Assembly: GCA_013115125.1 (NCBI GenBank)
Contig: JABANN010000064.1
Location: 20,637-84,636 of the forward strand
Origin: Perkinsus olseni
Taxonomy: Eukaryota; Perkinsozoa; Perkinsida
Length of the DNA: 64,000 bases
Direction of reading: 5' to 3'
Shown: piece by piece, positions 32,715-44,226 of the stretch
Position numbering within the stretch: the stretch's first letter is position 1
Layout: each line of letters opens with the position of its first letter
Made by a program: the position numbers and the translations under genes
The notes under the pieces: model-generated
The model's input: only the letters and a program-made list of their open reading frames with translations
Told to the model about the DNA's origin: nothing
Database searches by the model: none

Positions 32715-35700
32715 ATGTCGGTCGCTACTGCCACACGTCCTATTCCCTCCAACCCCAACTCCTCGAGAGAGTCGACGCTTCGAAATAACGGAGTGAGATC
32801 CTCCCTTGCACGACATGCAGCCAGGTCGAGTCACAATGCTTTGCGGGACTCGGCAGACGGCATTAACAACTGTGAGAGCAGAGAAATTGGCCATGGCTCG
32901 GCGAGCGTCCCGCGGTCGCTTTGTCCGATCATGTTCGGTACTCTACACCTATCTAGTAGCACTCGGGTTCTTGATCTCTGCTCTTGAAGGCGGCCAAGGC
33001 CATTCGAATAGGGGAGGCCTCCTTGACTCGTTCTTCTAGGCACGACCCTGACTGCCAATAGTAGTGTCTTGGACGGGACTTCCCTCGACTTCTCCCAAAC
33101 GTTCAATGGTGGACTCCCTGCCGATACCTCGGTCGGAGCTCCCAATGCAGCCGGAGCTCCTGGCACAAGAAGGTTCTCTGCTATGCAAGAACGCCTGCTA
33201 AACGCGGGTATTCAGTTCTTTCACAGGTGAGACAACTTGCGTTCGTTGATATCGCTGCCTTGGAGCTGTCCGTATGTCGTTGGTCAGGCACATACGTACT
33301 GATAACGAAGTATTGCGACGAATGAAGACCAACGAGATGTTTCAGCTCTTCTTCGAGCCTCAGTAGCATCGGAAGGGCCTGGGGTAATAGAGGCAGACGC
33401 TATTCAGGTATTACGAAAAGAAGGCCCCGGGAGAGCAGGTCAATTCAGTATTTATCAACAGTGTATCGGATCCATCAGCCGTGCATGTCAGCAGCTTCAT
33501 ACTCAGTATACTTCATCAAGGACTATTCTCAGTCAGTGCATTCATTGTCTCTATCATGTAGTATTCTCGCAGTGATTTCGAGACAGCGGTCGTGTGAGGG
33601 ACTTCGATGCTTCTTAGTTATCTGTCGAGGTTCAAGGAGGCTACTCAAATATCATTGCATGCAAGTATGGTACTGAGAGTCGGGAGTCATACTTCGTACT
33701 GGTTGAACTATAGGTACGTGGAGACCTCTATTTTTAACGTCGCTTCTCATCGCCGATAAAATGTGGGAGGACAAGCCTGTGCGCAACTCCAGCTTGGCGA
33801 AACTATTCCCAGTGCTCTCGAATGCAGAGCTCAATCGAATGGAGAACAAGTTCCTGTTGAAGATCAGGTCGGTTCAGCCGTGGTCTTTACTGGTTCGAAC
33901 TTCCGCTGTGTGGATGAGAAGGTTCAACGTTCAAGTGAAGTCCGACCTGTTCACGTCATTCTGCGAGAAACTCCTCCAAGAGAACATCTCGACTGAGATT
34001 TCTCGTTGTGTGTCGGGCTCTGAATATGCGGCAGCATTTGCCGAGGTAGGCGTTCGTCGCTCAAAATTTGAATGCTTACTCTTTGAATATTGCGCGGGGT
34101 CTCTTCAGGATGAGAGTGTTGTAATCAAGCAGCAGCACCTACCTCAAACTGCTGCTGCTGCCGTAACGAACCCTCCTGAGCTGCATCACCCGGCGATACC
34201 ACAGGCGAATACGGGTTATAACAGCAGTCTATTGCGCCTTGGTCATAATTACACGTTCGTCCTAGGTGTTGTACACCATGCGACTGCAGCTCAGAGAGAG
34301 CCCTCCCGAGGCCCTCTCGGATATATTACGGCGCCAGCTATGGACTACTTCATACCTCGGAGGCCGACTATGACCGCTGCATCGACCTCCTCGTCGGTGC
34401 GAAGTAGCAGTATCCCGGCCGGAAGCGAAGCCGGGAGCATGTCCTCGAGAGTGCACGCGGTCACAGAAGGTAGAAGGGCTCTAGAGGAGGAGTCAAGTTG
34501 AAGCTCCGTGAATACCCCTGCCTTATTGCTTTCAGGATGCTACCGTACAGGGGGTTACATAGGCGGTCTCCCAACGAGCTCTCGGCAGTATACACCGATC
34601 TCGGCTAGAGCTAGTCAAATGGGGATTGCTGCGTCCCAAGGAAGGTCATATTTCCGCTCAGAAATCCACAGGAGGCAGCTAGCGCTGCTTCCCGTGTAAG
34701 CATAGATATCACTTCCTTCAGCAGGTCTTCGAATGGCTACGACCAGCGGGTCATGTACCAGTCACAACCAGTTTCGGGAAGAGCGACTGTTGCTGATCCG
34801 AACACAAGTCGGCATGTCTATCCCGCGTCGACTCGGACGTCGCTACCTGCTGGTCTAGCAGGCGGGCACGTAAGTGAGCTCAATGAATTGGATTCGTTAT
34901 ACACACGAGGAACGTAGTAAGCACATAGAAAGCGCTCCACGATGGGTTCGAACCACCGACCTTGTGGTTAACAGCCACACGCTCTGCCTACTGAGCTAGC
35001 GGAGCCATGAATTGTAAGTATCGAGGATACCCTTGTGAGGTCTCATCTCCTTTCAGTCGCACCGTGCTCCATCTACACCATCTGGAGCTCAAACGCAGTC
35101 CCATTATGCGGTCGTCAATACCCCTGCCGGCCCCCAATACGTCCTACTGCGTCCGTCCGCGGCTCCGTCTACAAACTCATAGTAAGGCTGCAGACTACGT
35201 GTGCTTCGACCGATTCTCGTTGCCTCTGGGCGCATCTCTATCGGAAATATTGGCGGTGTTCAGCTTTTTCGTTTCGTTTGGCAGCTCAGGGAGGAGTGCG
35301 GTAGTATCACAGGAAGGGGCGGCTCCTAGAAGACATTCCATTGCGGCAACGGCCGCATCGCAGCGACTCTCTACATCGAACAGCGGCCTCGACGGCCAGG
35401 TATGAAAGCGCGCGCCCCGGCCGTCGTGATCGAGATGCATGAACTCAGTCCTTCGCAAGTAGCGGCGCTATGTCCTTTCTACCTCCTGGCGGGCCAGCCA
35501 CTCCATCCAATGGAGCCGTGAATGGTACTGTAAATTATATACAACTGTTGAGACCTGTGCCGTGGCAGGTATGGGAGAAGGCCTAACCCGAGGGTCCTCT
35601 CAGAATCGACCCCATTCTGCGCCACGGACAGTCGGGATGTATAGGAAACCCGTCCTCATTCAGCAGGTAGGCTTGCTCCGAAGAGCGCGAATATGCAAGG

Positions 35701-35880
35701 TTTTTGCTACAGCCAGCAGCAGTCGAGGCCTTCATGCAGCGGCCATCTACGCCAACTGGTGGCTACGTGAGAGCCCCCTCACCCGCTATGGTCGAACAGA
35801 GCGAGCAACAGAATGGTCTGGTTCGGGGACGCAGCCCTGCAGCTCCTGTCGTGAGGTACGCAATTCCCGCGGAGTTGTAA
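32715..35880 (+). CDS. PHO80-like (P/U-type) cyclin with a long disordered C-terminus
   Basis: Cyclins of this group activate CDKs such as PHO85/CDK5-like kinases. The start ATG at 32715 opens a Ser-rich leader. After introns comes the cyclin fold: LRRMKTNEMFQLFFEPQ, VFINSVSDPSAVHVSSFILS near 33455-33510, SDFETAVVYLSRFKEAT near 33570-33645, FLTSLLIADKMWEDKPVRN near 33730-33790, LSNAELNRMENKFL near 33815-33855 and FNVQVKSDLFTSFCEKL near 33925-33975. This order (VHRLLLTSLMLAAKFFDD and LNRLExxFL equivalents) is typical of PHO80 cyclins. The C-terminal half is Ser/Pro/Gln-rich and runs through further exons (YAVVNTPAGPQYVLLRP, VNYIQLLRPVPWQ) to the TAA ending at 35880. The intron 34870-35056 contains a tRNA-Asn gene on the opposite strand. 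Confidence 0.78.
34933..35005 (-). tRNA. tRNA-Asn (GTT)
   Basis: The minus strand folds as a full cloverleaf. The 7-bp acceptor stem is GCTCCGC with GTGGAGC, the D arm is GCTC/GAGC, the anticodon arm TGTGG/CCACA presents CTGTTAA with anticodon GTT, and the T arm is GGTGG-TTCGAAC-CCATC. The discriminator base is G. B-box GGTTCGAAC is present. It has no intron and lies inside intron 34870-35056 of the cyclin gene. Confidence 0.97.
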
Positions 35881-36338
35881 GAGGAAGCACCGGCATGCTC
35901 CCATCAGAACCCCCGGCCTGATCATGCCTGGTGGACCATCTGCTCCGCATGTTCTGCGCGGCAGCTTTGGCGTAAGGCAGTACTAGATAGCAAGATCGTC
36001 ATGAAAATGACTCTCTGAATCAAAATGCTTTCCATATTTCGATTCTGTTGAATTCTTCGGTATGGGGTGAGTGCTGGCAACGCACAGCTTGCTTCAGTGC
36101 ACCGTCCCATTCCTGATGACCGCGTCGAGAAAAGCTGATGATTTGAGGTAATAACCGTCACCAGGCCTGCTTGGTTGAATGTTGGTCCTGTTGGTGGCAG
36201 ACAGAGGTGGGCTTCGCAGCTCACGAAGGCATGTGAAGTTGATGGCTGGGGACAAATAGTGGAGGCCCAAGAAGGGTGCTTGGATGGGCTTTGTCCTAGC
36301 CTACCTCCTGTGTCAGATACAGGAAGCTAGCGGTGGAC
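35881..36338. other. Spacer between cyclin and AIDA genes
   Basis: No supported exon. Upstream AIDA exons could lie in the last 60 bases. Confidence 0.4.
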
Positions 36339-37908
36339 ATGGCCGAGGCTCGGGGCCAGGTGGCCGTGAGCTCGTCGGACCAGGAGATCACAAGGAAAAT
36401 CATATTGTGCCTGAGGTGCCCTCTGTAGTGGCGGGCTTTCGCGTTGGTTGGAGAAGGCAAAAGGAGACGTTTCGTAGGATCTCTGCTAGTCCTTCTATCT
36501 CAGCGCCCGGCTGGAGACCTTGACGGCTTCTGCTGTACGTAGCCGTCACACGAGCATGACAGCAGCCGACTTGAAGTCCCTAGAGCCAGGTCCGCATTAT
36601 CTACTGGCTGCGTCATTCATTACTAGCCGCGCCTCAGTTCTCCTCTCACTCTTCCTCCCTGCGGCCGCCAACCCATATGCAGCACCCGAAAAGTTCCCTG
36701 TGTCGGCGACCAAGTGAGCCGCTGGAAGCTCAAGCGATATCGTTTTCTTACCACTGGAGTTGGCAGTTTTCGGACACTCCGAACGGGAAGGATTGCTCAG
36801 GTACCAGAACGCTTCCCCGATAATCGAGGAGGGCTCCGCTAAACATGCCGTTGACTTCACTCAGCGGGACGTGTCAGATTTCCACCAAAGCCATGCAGCG
36901 CTGACCGAAGTTGCTGGTGGTCCCTCCTGCGTAGCTCCTGGCTCATTCAGCGTCCATCTTGAAGGTACAGTGGTCGCGATTCGTGTTGAAGGTTGGGGGC
37001 TGAAAGATGCTCAGACCTATGTCGATCCCATAACCACAGTATCGGTTGTAGGTGAGGGTCGTTGCTGATGTTAGCCTTAGTGGTAACCTTGGTCATCAGA
37101 TCCCGACCAACGTGTCATTTGCTCGGTGGACACCCACATAAGCAAAGAAAGGCGGGTCAACCACGTGTTATTCGAGGAAAGGGTCTATCTGGCCGTTAGT
37201 CTAGAGGAAATGCAGAGAACTCGTGAGTGCCCAGTTCCCTAGGGTTCCCACTATCCACGTGCGAAGGGATTATTGCGGTTCCTTACGTGTAGAGCCGCGG
37301 TGGACCACCGATCTCTTGTGTTGATCTCGCGACGTGCGTGAAATTTTTGAATTTGCGTCTGACAGCGTGTCCGAGTGGTTAAGGAGGTGGACTAGAAATC
37401 CACTGGGCTCTGCCCGCGCAGGTTCGAATCCTGCCGCTGTCGTTAGAGACGTTTTTGTTCATTTTTATAGGTAGCGCCATATTTTTTGAATTCAAACACT
37501 ACAAACCCAAGAAAAAGAAGGTGTCAACGAGGTAAGCCTCATTATCTCTCCGTCGAAAAGAAGCGAGGCAATCGCATGGTGGAAAGTCGAATGCTTCTGC
37601 GCCATGGGCCATGGCGCTTGATTGCCGTGAGCAGGTGCTGGTCCTTCATGGATCTCCAAGAAATCAAGCCGGACGAGGAAACAGTTCTCGAAATGTGAGA
37701 GTACTCGCACTCTGCTGCAGCTTCCTGGTTGTTTCGTTGTTCATGTCGTGCCGCGCTTGGCCAATAAGCCATCCCCGTTGGGAGCTGCTGACGATATGTT
37801 TGTGTTGTCAGATACCACAAGCCGACTGATTTACGGAAGAAGAAATTGAAGCTGCACTCAGTCAAAAAACTCTACCTGCACATCTTCATTAGTCTGATAA
37901 CAAGGTGA
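36339..37908 (+). CDS. AIDA: AIDA homologue (axin interactor, dorsalization-associated protein)
   Basis: AIDA has an N-terminal helical domain and a C-terminal C2 domain that binds phosphoinositides; in animals it blocks axin-driven JNK signalling, and its role in protists is unknown. N-terminal exons give DQEITRKIILCLR and AADLKSLEPG, matching the animal helical domain. The C2 domain reads GWGLKDAQTYVDPITTVSVV, then DPDQRVICSVDTHISKERR, VNHVLFEERVYLAV, AIFFEFKHYKPKKKKVST, RCWSFMDLQEIKP, IYHKPTDLRKKKLKL and KKLYLHIF, ending TGA at 37906-37908. The FFEFKHYKPKK and YKKPTD-type blocks are diagnostic. Introns in the 3' half are 37223-37470, 37532-37634 and 37695-37811, all in phase. The first of these contains tRNA-Ser. 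N-terminal exon edges are approximate. Confidence 0.92.
37361..37442 (+). tRNA. tRNA-Ser (AGA)
   Basis: A class II tRNA with a 7-bp acceptor stem GACAGCG/CGCTGTC, D arm with CCGAGTGGTTAAGGA, antic­odon stem GTGGA/TCCAC presenting CTAGAAA with anticodon AGA, a long variable arm, and T arm GCAGG-TTCGAAT-CCTGC. The discriminator base is G, as expected for serine. It lies inside AIDA intron 37223-37470 on the same strand. Confidence 0.97.
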
Positions 37909-37913
37909 CGGTA

Positions 37914-38170
37914 ATGGTCGCCACAGCATGCGCCGTGCGTGGTCGTAGTCGTATCCCGCCGTCGGATTCAGCAGTCTATGCACCGAAGATGTGGAGTTCT
38001 AGTGGGGCGGAGATGGGTGGCGATGTCTCGATGTTTCCTATAAGACTGGCTGTGGAAGATTCTTGGGATCTGTTGGGGAGCGGCGAATACGCCCTGGACT
38101 CTATTCTGCATAGTTTTTTGAGGTGCTCAGACTATCGCCCACGATGTCTGGCACTATCCGGGATCGTGAT
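37914..38170 (+). CDS. Possible 5' exon or small upstream gene
   Basis: An ATG at 37914, only 5 bases after the AIDA stop, opens a frame reading MVATACAVRGRSRIPPSDS and on to SILHSFL near 38117, where a GTGCTC may be a donor. It could be the first exon of the MFSD1-like transporter or a separate protein; the connection through 38120-38480 was not resolved. Confidence 0.35.
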
Positions 38171-38479
38171 GTAACTGGGAGGCCTCGCACGTTGAGTAAT
38201 ACTGGGTGGCGGACGACGGAGTGGTGATTCTGGATGCTGCTCAGGTGGGACAGCGATGGAAGCAGAATATTTTTTACACGAATCTGAAGGGCCCAGCCAA
38301 GGCCAGCATGAAGCGGTACTGGGTGGAGGCTTCGATGTTGTAACATTTGGCCTTCTTCCAGGCGCGCCAGCATAAGGAATCCCGAGAGAGATTCCCGAGA
38401 GAGAATAGTAGTCAGGGACATAGGAGAAATCCCGTTAGCCATCAACCCTACCCACAGTCGTGGTTGTGTGGGTCTTTGT

Positions 38480-40375
38480 ATCACCAGGCTTCTACTTTAG
38501 GCGAGTATGACGAGTCCCTCCTCACGAAGGATCAGAGCTATCGAAACGGCCCAGTGCGGTTCGTTGTTTTGCTTTTCCAGTCCCTGGTGCTCATGGGGCT
38601 CACCTACAACTATGATATGTGCAGCGCCACACGGAACGTACCAACACCCCTCCTCACCGCTCCTGCCACTTCCGCCAGCGCTTGAAGGCTAGGTACTGGT
38701 AGAGACACTAGGCATAACTGATACGGGATACGGGGTTATCTCGGGCGTGTACGCCTATCCTAATGTTATCCTACCACTCTTCGGCGGGCTGCTCATAGAT
38801 ATCGTGGGGGTAGTAACGATTAACCTAGTCCGAATCTCCGATCCTCATGCTCTTGGTCCAGGTTCAACGTTCTATGATTCTTTTCGTTTCAATCAATTTT
38901 ACCGGTACTGTCATATATGCTCTGGGGTTGCACATGCGTTCTTTCACGGTCCTTGTTATTGGGAGGGCAATATTCGGCATGGGTGGAGAGAGTCTTAACG
39001 TCTCCAATAGTAATAAGAAGCACTCGCTGATCGCCGGAGGCTCCCGCTACTACAGGACCCTAGGTACCATTATGACCCACTGGTTTCGCGGCAAGGAGTT
39101 GGCCTTCGCTCTGGGGTCCTCGTTGACGCTTTCGAGACTTGGCAGTGTCCTGGTGCTCAACACTCAACCCGTGTTCGTCCGGAACTGGGGTGTTTTCTCT
39201 GGGGCGCTAGCTGGCGTCTGCATGGCCGGTGTTAGTAAGTATCAAAGCCAACCATTCTCGGCGAAGAGGCCTCCCTGCACAGGCGTTACGTCAGCCGTTC
39301 TTACCTGCATTATCGACCGTCAAGCCAACAGTTACGATAAGGCGAAGCATATCACAGGAGCGGAAGACGTACTTTTAGACGCTGCAACTCGACTGTTCTA
39401 ACACCCTTTGGTCAGGATACCAAGTCAGGAGATCGCGGTGTACAATTGAGCGACGTGAAGAGCTTCGGGAGAATGTTCTGGTGCCTCGCCCTCAGCTGTG
39501 TCGTCTCCTACATGTCGATATTCCCCTTCTATCAGGCAGGGCCTCTGTCCACCACGACCTGTGCTTCACCTTCTCTTCAGGTTGTGGCCCCGGCGTATCT
39601 TCAGTCCGATGCGCACTTTGGCTTTGACTTGAAGACCACGAATGCTATCAATTCCATCCCTACAATGCTAGGAGCGGTCCTATCCCCCTTCATGAGCATC
39701 TACATAGACAGACGAGGCCAGCGCCCCAAACTCATGGTTTGGGCCTGCGCCTTGCTGCTAGTGACGCACGTGTCACTCATCATTTTTCCGCGATGTCCCC
39801 ACTGCGGTTCTGTAGCATTCTTTTTCGTTCTCATGGGTGTATCTATCTGTTTGTATGGCGCTGTTATCTGGGCATGCATCCCCTTCACGGTCCCTCCACG
39901 TTCGGTAGGGGCTGCCTTCGGGCTCACGTTTGCCCTCCAGAACTGCGGCCAGGCCATAGCTCCCACTATACTGGAGTTCCTCCATCAGGAGTCGGGAGAT
40001 TTCATATGGCCTTTCGCTTGTCTAGCGTTTTGGGCTGCTATTGGGTTGTGCATATCCCTCTATCTCAAGAGAATCGACAGAAGCACACAGACGGGCCTCT
40101 TCCTGCCCTGCCCAGAGAAGTTGGCAGAGCAACTCGCGTGCTCACCAGTAGGCAACACATGGTACCCTTCGCAGCTTCGATGTTCCACGCTTCAGGTTTA
40201 CTACTTCGACTCTCCTACTACTGAGGCCATCGCCACCCCAATGCCTAGCACCACAGCAGCAGTGGTCATGCCTGACGTGTACGTGAGGAGAGTGCAGGGC
40301 TACCTGTCATCACCAAGGAGCAACATGCAGTTCCGCCGAGCTTATTACTCCCGGCTTGGACTAGGGCATTCGTGA
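38480..40375 (+). CDS. MFSD1-like major facilitator transporter
   Basis: MFSD1 is a lysosomal exporter of small peptides in animals; MFS relatives are common in alveolates. Exons give GEYDESLLTKDQSYRNGPVR before the first helix, FVVLLFQSLVLMGLTYNYD, then SGVYAYPNVILPLFGGLLID near 38740-38800, ILFVSINFTGTVIYALGL, IGRAIFGMGGESLNVSNS near 38960-39005 and THWFRGKELAFALGSSLTLS near 39078-39135. These match the MFSD1 blocks YPNVVLCFFGGFLID, GRFVFGIGGESL and WFKGKEL. A later exon from about 39446 gives the second six-helix half with VSYMSIFPFY, NSIPTMLGAVLSPFMSIYID, IWACIPFTVPPRSVGAAFG and a cytosolic tail ending 40373-40375. The 5' start is uncertain. Confidence 0.82.
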
Positions 40376-40627
40376 TGACGGCCTTGTTGACGGTGTTAAT
40401 GATCTACTACTGCTACTATCACTGAAGCCCACTGAACTAACACTAACACTAGAGAAGTGACGATATGTTCCGTGCTGGAATCGATTGTCCATAAGAATGA
40501 TGTAGTCAGTTCTGTTAGCGCTGTAGTAGTAACACATTTCATAATTTATCCATCTCAACCACTGGTAGTTTGGTTTGCTGCGTACACAGTCGTACCACAC
40601 CAGCATGTAATTTCCACGTTCGTACAA

Positions 40628-40639
40628 CCCCCCCCCCCC
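40628..40639. repeat. Poly-C tract of 12
   Basis: A run of 12 C residues in the spacer 3' of the MFSD1-like gene. No gene is supported between 40376 and 41068. Confidence 0.85.
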
Positions 40640-41068
40640 TTCCCACTTGGAGCACAACAAAGAACCATCAATGGAAGCTAGTACTGCATTCAGTGCTGCT
40701 GGCTCGCGGAGAGCATGAATCCTTCAGTCTCATGAATTTTCTCCCTGAGCGGATGCGACTTCATTTTCGCTGTCATCACCCTCGGCTCCTCCAGCGACTG
40801 TCGTCGTCGCGCGTGCTCCCATGCTTTCGAAGCCGTTGGACACAGCGCTAGGCTGTGGTGATGGGTACGGTACCTGGTTGTGGTATTAATTTCATCTTGC
40901 TGCATTTGAATAGTTCTTTACGGGGGAGGGCGTTCCCTGAGGGGATGTGCTTGGCAGGGGAGGTGTTGGTGAGGGCGAACACGACCGCATTGGCTCCAAC
41001 ACAAGGGGTGGGTATTCGTCTGGCCTGAGACCCGGACTGATGAATAGACGAACCCGAGGGAACCTACG

Positions 41069-42190
41069 CTAGACGCCTGGCCCGCGGCTCCCACAACTGC
41101 GGAACACAGCCGTCGTTGGACGAAAGGTTACCACAGAACCTAAACTGCATGGGAATGAGCCCATAGAGATGTACCAGGCCGCTGACCCAGTCATGTAAAG
41201 CGGTGGTGCACCAGGACTAGCTGCTGGGGAGAGCCCTGGGGAGGGCTGCCTCCCGCTCTCGTCACTAGACGGGCTAATCACCCCACTACCGCTACCTCCA
41301 GGGGGCATGTAGCTCTGTAAACTGGGGGAACGTCTTCGGTTCTGGTACGGGACTGAGTAGAGGGGTCGAGGCTGGGATCGAAGATTGAAGGACTCGTACC
41401 ATGGTTAGCCATCGCAGTGGAGGGCTGAGGGTGGTTGAATTGTGGCTGAGGGTAGGCGGGTTGCACGTCCATTGATCGATAAGGCTGACCCGGGGGTGAT
41501 GGCTGTCGATAGTAACCAGGCGGAAGAGGGTGCCCATTAGCCTGTGGAGGGGAGCCCGTCCCCACTAATCGTGCCGTCTTCAACTCACGACGGGCGGTGG
41601 CCATGGGCTCTGGGCTGCCATTGAGCTTGCCTGCTGTACTCCGGTGAGGTACATGGACAGCTGATTGGCCTGCTCCTGTACCAAATCACCCAGTCGCTAG
41701 CACCATCGTGGCGTGGGGGCTCACGTCAAATGACCTCGCCGATGCAATGAGGGTAGCCATTGCAGTGAGCGCTGTCGTGTCGCCTGTGAAGTAACCATCC
41801 GCAGACGACGAGAGAGGCGTGCCCTTACTACCACTGCAAGCCAGGCGCACAGCAAGGGTTCGGTCAGGGGTGGAGAGCTTGCCAGCATTGTGAAGTTCCG
41901 CTGTTGCTCGGAACACATAGCTCATGGTGGAGTCGGTGATGACCCCTTCAGGAGTCTGACCTGAGGACCAGCCGTGTCGGCGTGCAGGCCTCAAGGCTGC
42001 TGCTCACAAGCTGTTGAAGGTGTGGTAGTAACGCCATGTTTGCCGCCTGGAGCCCCAGCGTGTCTATTGCCACGCCGACTGGCGGGAATCCCAGCCCGAG
42101 TGAGTCCATTAGGAGTTGCTCGTATACCTGTACGAGAGCTGGCGATTATCAGCTGTGGTTTGAGGCCCACCGTTAATGCTGCTAGCAGGG
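41069..42190 (-). CDS. Pro/Gln-rich multi-exon protein, family not recognised
   Basis: Minus-strand exons read MDSLGLGFPPVGVAIDTLG and QAANMALLPHLQQLVSSSL near 42110-41960, then AELHNAGKLSTPDRTLAVRL, FTGDTTALTAMATLIASA near 41770, LGDLVQEQANQLSMYLTG near 41660, followed by a long disordered part (LPPGYYRQPSPPGQPYRSMD, QPQFNHPQPS) and SGVISPSSDESG, ending in a stop at 41069. A folded helical N-terminus with a Pro/Gln-rich tail is typical of adaptor or transcription-related proteins, but no family is recognised. It is the only minus-strand gene in a plus-strand block. Upstream exons to about 42450 are possible. Confidence 0.45.
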
Positions 42191-42865
42191 CTTGAGGCTG
42201 GTGACGGGTACTCCGACACGCTCGTATCCAACAACGAGTTGTACCTCTACAACGACACCCCTAGTGCAAGCCGTAGAAAAATGAAGTTAATGTGGATCAA
42301 TTGCGGTTCACGCTTTAGCAACAGTTACTGTGGCGGACAGCTCTTCCTCCTCGGGTATGGGTGGTGTGCCCATCAATGGCGATCTAGACAGGAGCATGCA
42401 GCCGGAAGGTCCCATGATGATAGACAACACACCCAGCACTATTTGGCTCACACACAAAGCCTAAGTAGGCGCACTTTGCCTTGTCGATATCTCAGCACAG
42501 TGTCAATCATGCGCTGATACGTGGATGTTGATCGATGAGAGAGGACAGCGAGCTTAGTTGTACCCGCTCGGGCGAGCGCTATTTGAATTTACGGCTGCCT
42601 TCAGCCAACGAGGGAAGCTCTTCCAAGGAACCTTTTAAATCAGCATGGTGTCGATGGAGTTCTAGGTAACCGTTGGTTCATTATATCATGTATAATGGGA
42701 ATGCCTATGACTGAGAGGTTTGGGTCTTTTCTCGAGCCCCAGCATGTAGCGTTAAGCTGCTTGAATCCGCCGCCTCGTAGCCTGTGATGGGACGAGTGAA
42801 GTCACGGTGGTATTGTCGTTACTGTAGTGTTTGCTTGACTCCCCTTCCTATTTACTGCGTCCATA

Positions 42866-44226
42866 ATGGTCACAGTATCCCCGAAATGTGTCGCATGGTC
42901 GTTCTTGGCCCAAATCACCTTCGGTATCGTCAACTTCCTCATTTCCTACACCAATCTCCCCGGTGTTGACCCCTGGGCCGTCATTGGTTGGATCTGGCTC
43001 ACCTCCGGCATCATTGGGATCGTTGTGGGCATCTATTTCTGGTACGTTTTTATCCATCATCTTATCCTCGTTTAATAACCAAATCGCTTTCTTCAGGTGG
43101 AACCTTGGTGCGATGTTCTTCACCGATGAGCAAATGAAGGCTGCCGAGACCTACAAGCAATTGAATGACCAGCTCCTTCCTCAGGAGTTGCCTCCTAACC
43201 GTTTGACCCTAGGCGCCAAAATCCTTACCATCATCGGAGGTAACGTCATCCCTCCCCGAGTTGCCGTTGATTTACCTTTCATTACTCAGGTATGTGCGTC
43301 GGCTGGTCCCAATTGATGATGAAGTGGGCCTTCGCTACGGACCCCAAGTCCACTGGTCCCTTGACTGCAGTCATCTCCTCGGATATTATCGTAAGTCCAT
43401 TCGTTCTCTCTAGTTCTCCTCTCTAGTGGTTTTCGAACCGGGAGCCCCGGTAATATCATCCCCCTGTGTTCAGGTCGTTGGTGTCTTCTGTCACTTCGTC
43501 TATAAGGAGAGGCTGTCCCCCATGCAAGTCTTCGCCATTTGCATCGTGCTCAGCGGTTTGGTGGTCATGGCCGTTGGTGATGGCGGAAGCGCCGGCAAGC
43601 TCATGGGCTTCGTCTACGCCATCCTTGGTATGCTTACCTTCGCCGCTAGTCTGTTGTGTATCCGACAGAGTTGCAGAGATGGTATGGCTGCCTGGTCCGG
43701 GTTCATTGGCCGTATGGGTGTTATGTTCTTCATGGGTCTCATCGCCTTGATCTACACCGCCTTTAACCATACCTTCCTTCCCATGGACTGGTCCTTGTGG
43801 CCCGACATGTACATCTGGCCGCAGGTTGCTGGCATTTCCCAGGCTATTGGCGTGCTCGCTCTAAACTACGCTCTGATGTACCCCTCTACTGGCCCTGTCA
43901 ACGTTATCGTGGCATCCAACTCTATTATCGTCCTCGCCTTGAATTTCTTCATCTTGGGCCTTATTCCCTCAACCTCGAAGCTCATCGGTATGGCCATTGT
44001 CATTTGTGGTGTTTCCCTTATCATTTTGTGGCAACCTAAGAAGACCCAGAAGGAGGAGAAGACCTACCAATCCCGTCGTGACGAGTTTATTAAGCGTTCG
44101 GTCATGCGCAGTGCCAGCATGGGTGGCAGCATCAAGTCACGTATGTCCACGGTCTTCCCTGATGAGAAGTCCCCGATGCCTCCCACTGCTCGCTCGGGTG
44201 CTGCTGGTGCCTTCGCCGTTGTATAA
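42866..44226 (+). CDS. DMT-superfamily (EamA-like) transporter, copy 1
   Basis: About ten membrane helices in two five-helix halves. The first exon begins MVTVSPKCVAWSFLAQITFG, and its neighbour aligns to start at the same place. Introns follow GIYFW, the IIGG element and SSDII, then a long last exon from about 43475 gives VVGVFCHFVYKERLSPMQVF, GKLMGFVYAILGMLTFAASL, PQVAGISQAIGVLALNYALM, STGPVNVIVASNSIIVLALN and ILGLIPSTSKLIG, ending with a charged tail and stop at 44224-44226. The second-half helix pattern and GxxSxxxGxxxxxxA...PVxVIVAS block are drug/metabolite-transporter-like; the substrate is unknown. Codon use in the last exon is strongly biased to C/T-ending codons, suggesting high expression. 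Confidence 0.82.

Noticed and set aside
37190-37320. Possible additional tRNA upstream of tRNA-Ser
   Set aside because: A short A-box-like string is present, but there is no T arm or acceptor stem, and the stretch is AIDA exon followed by intron.
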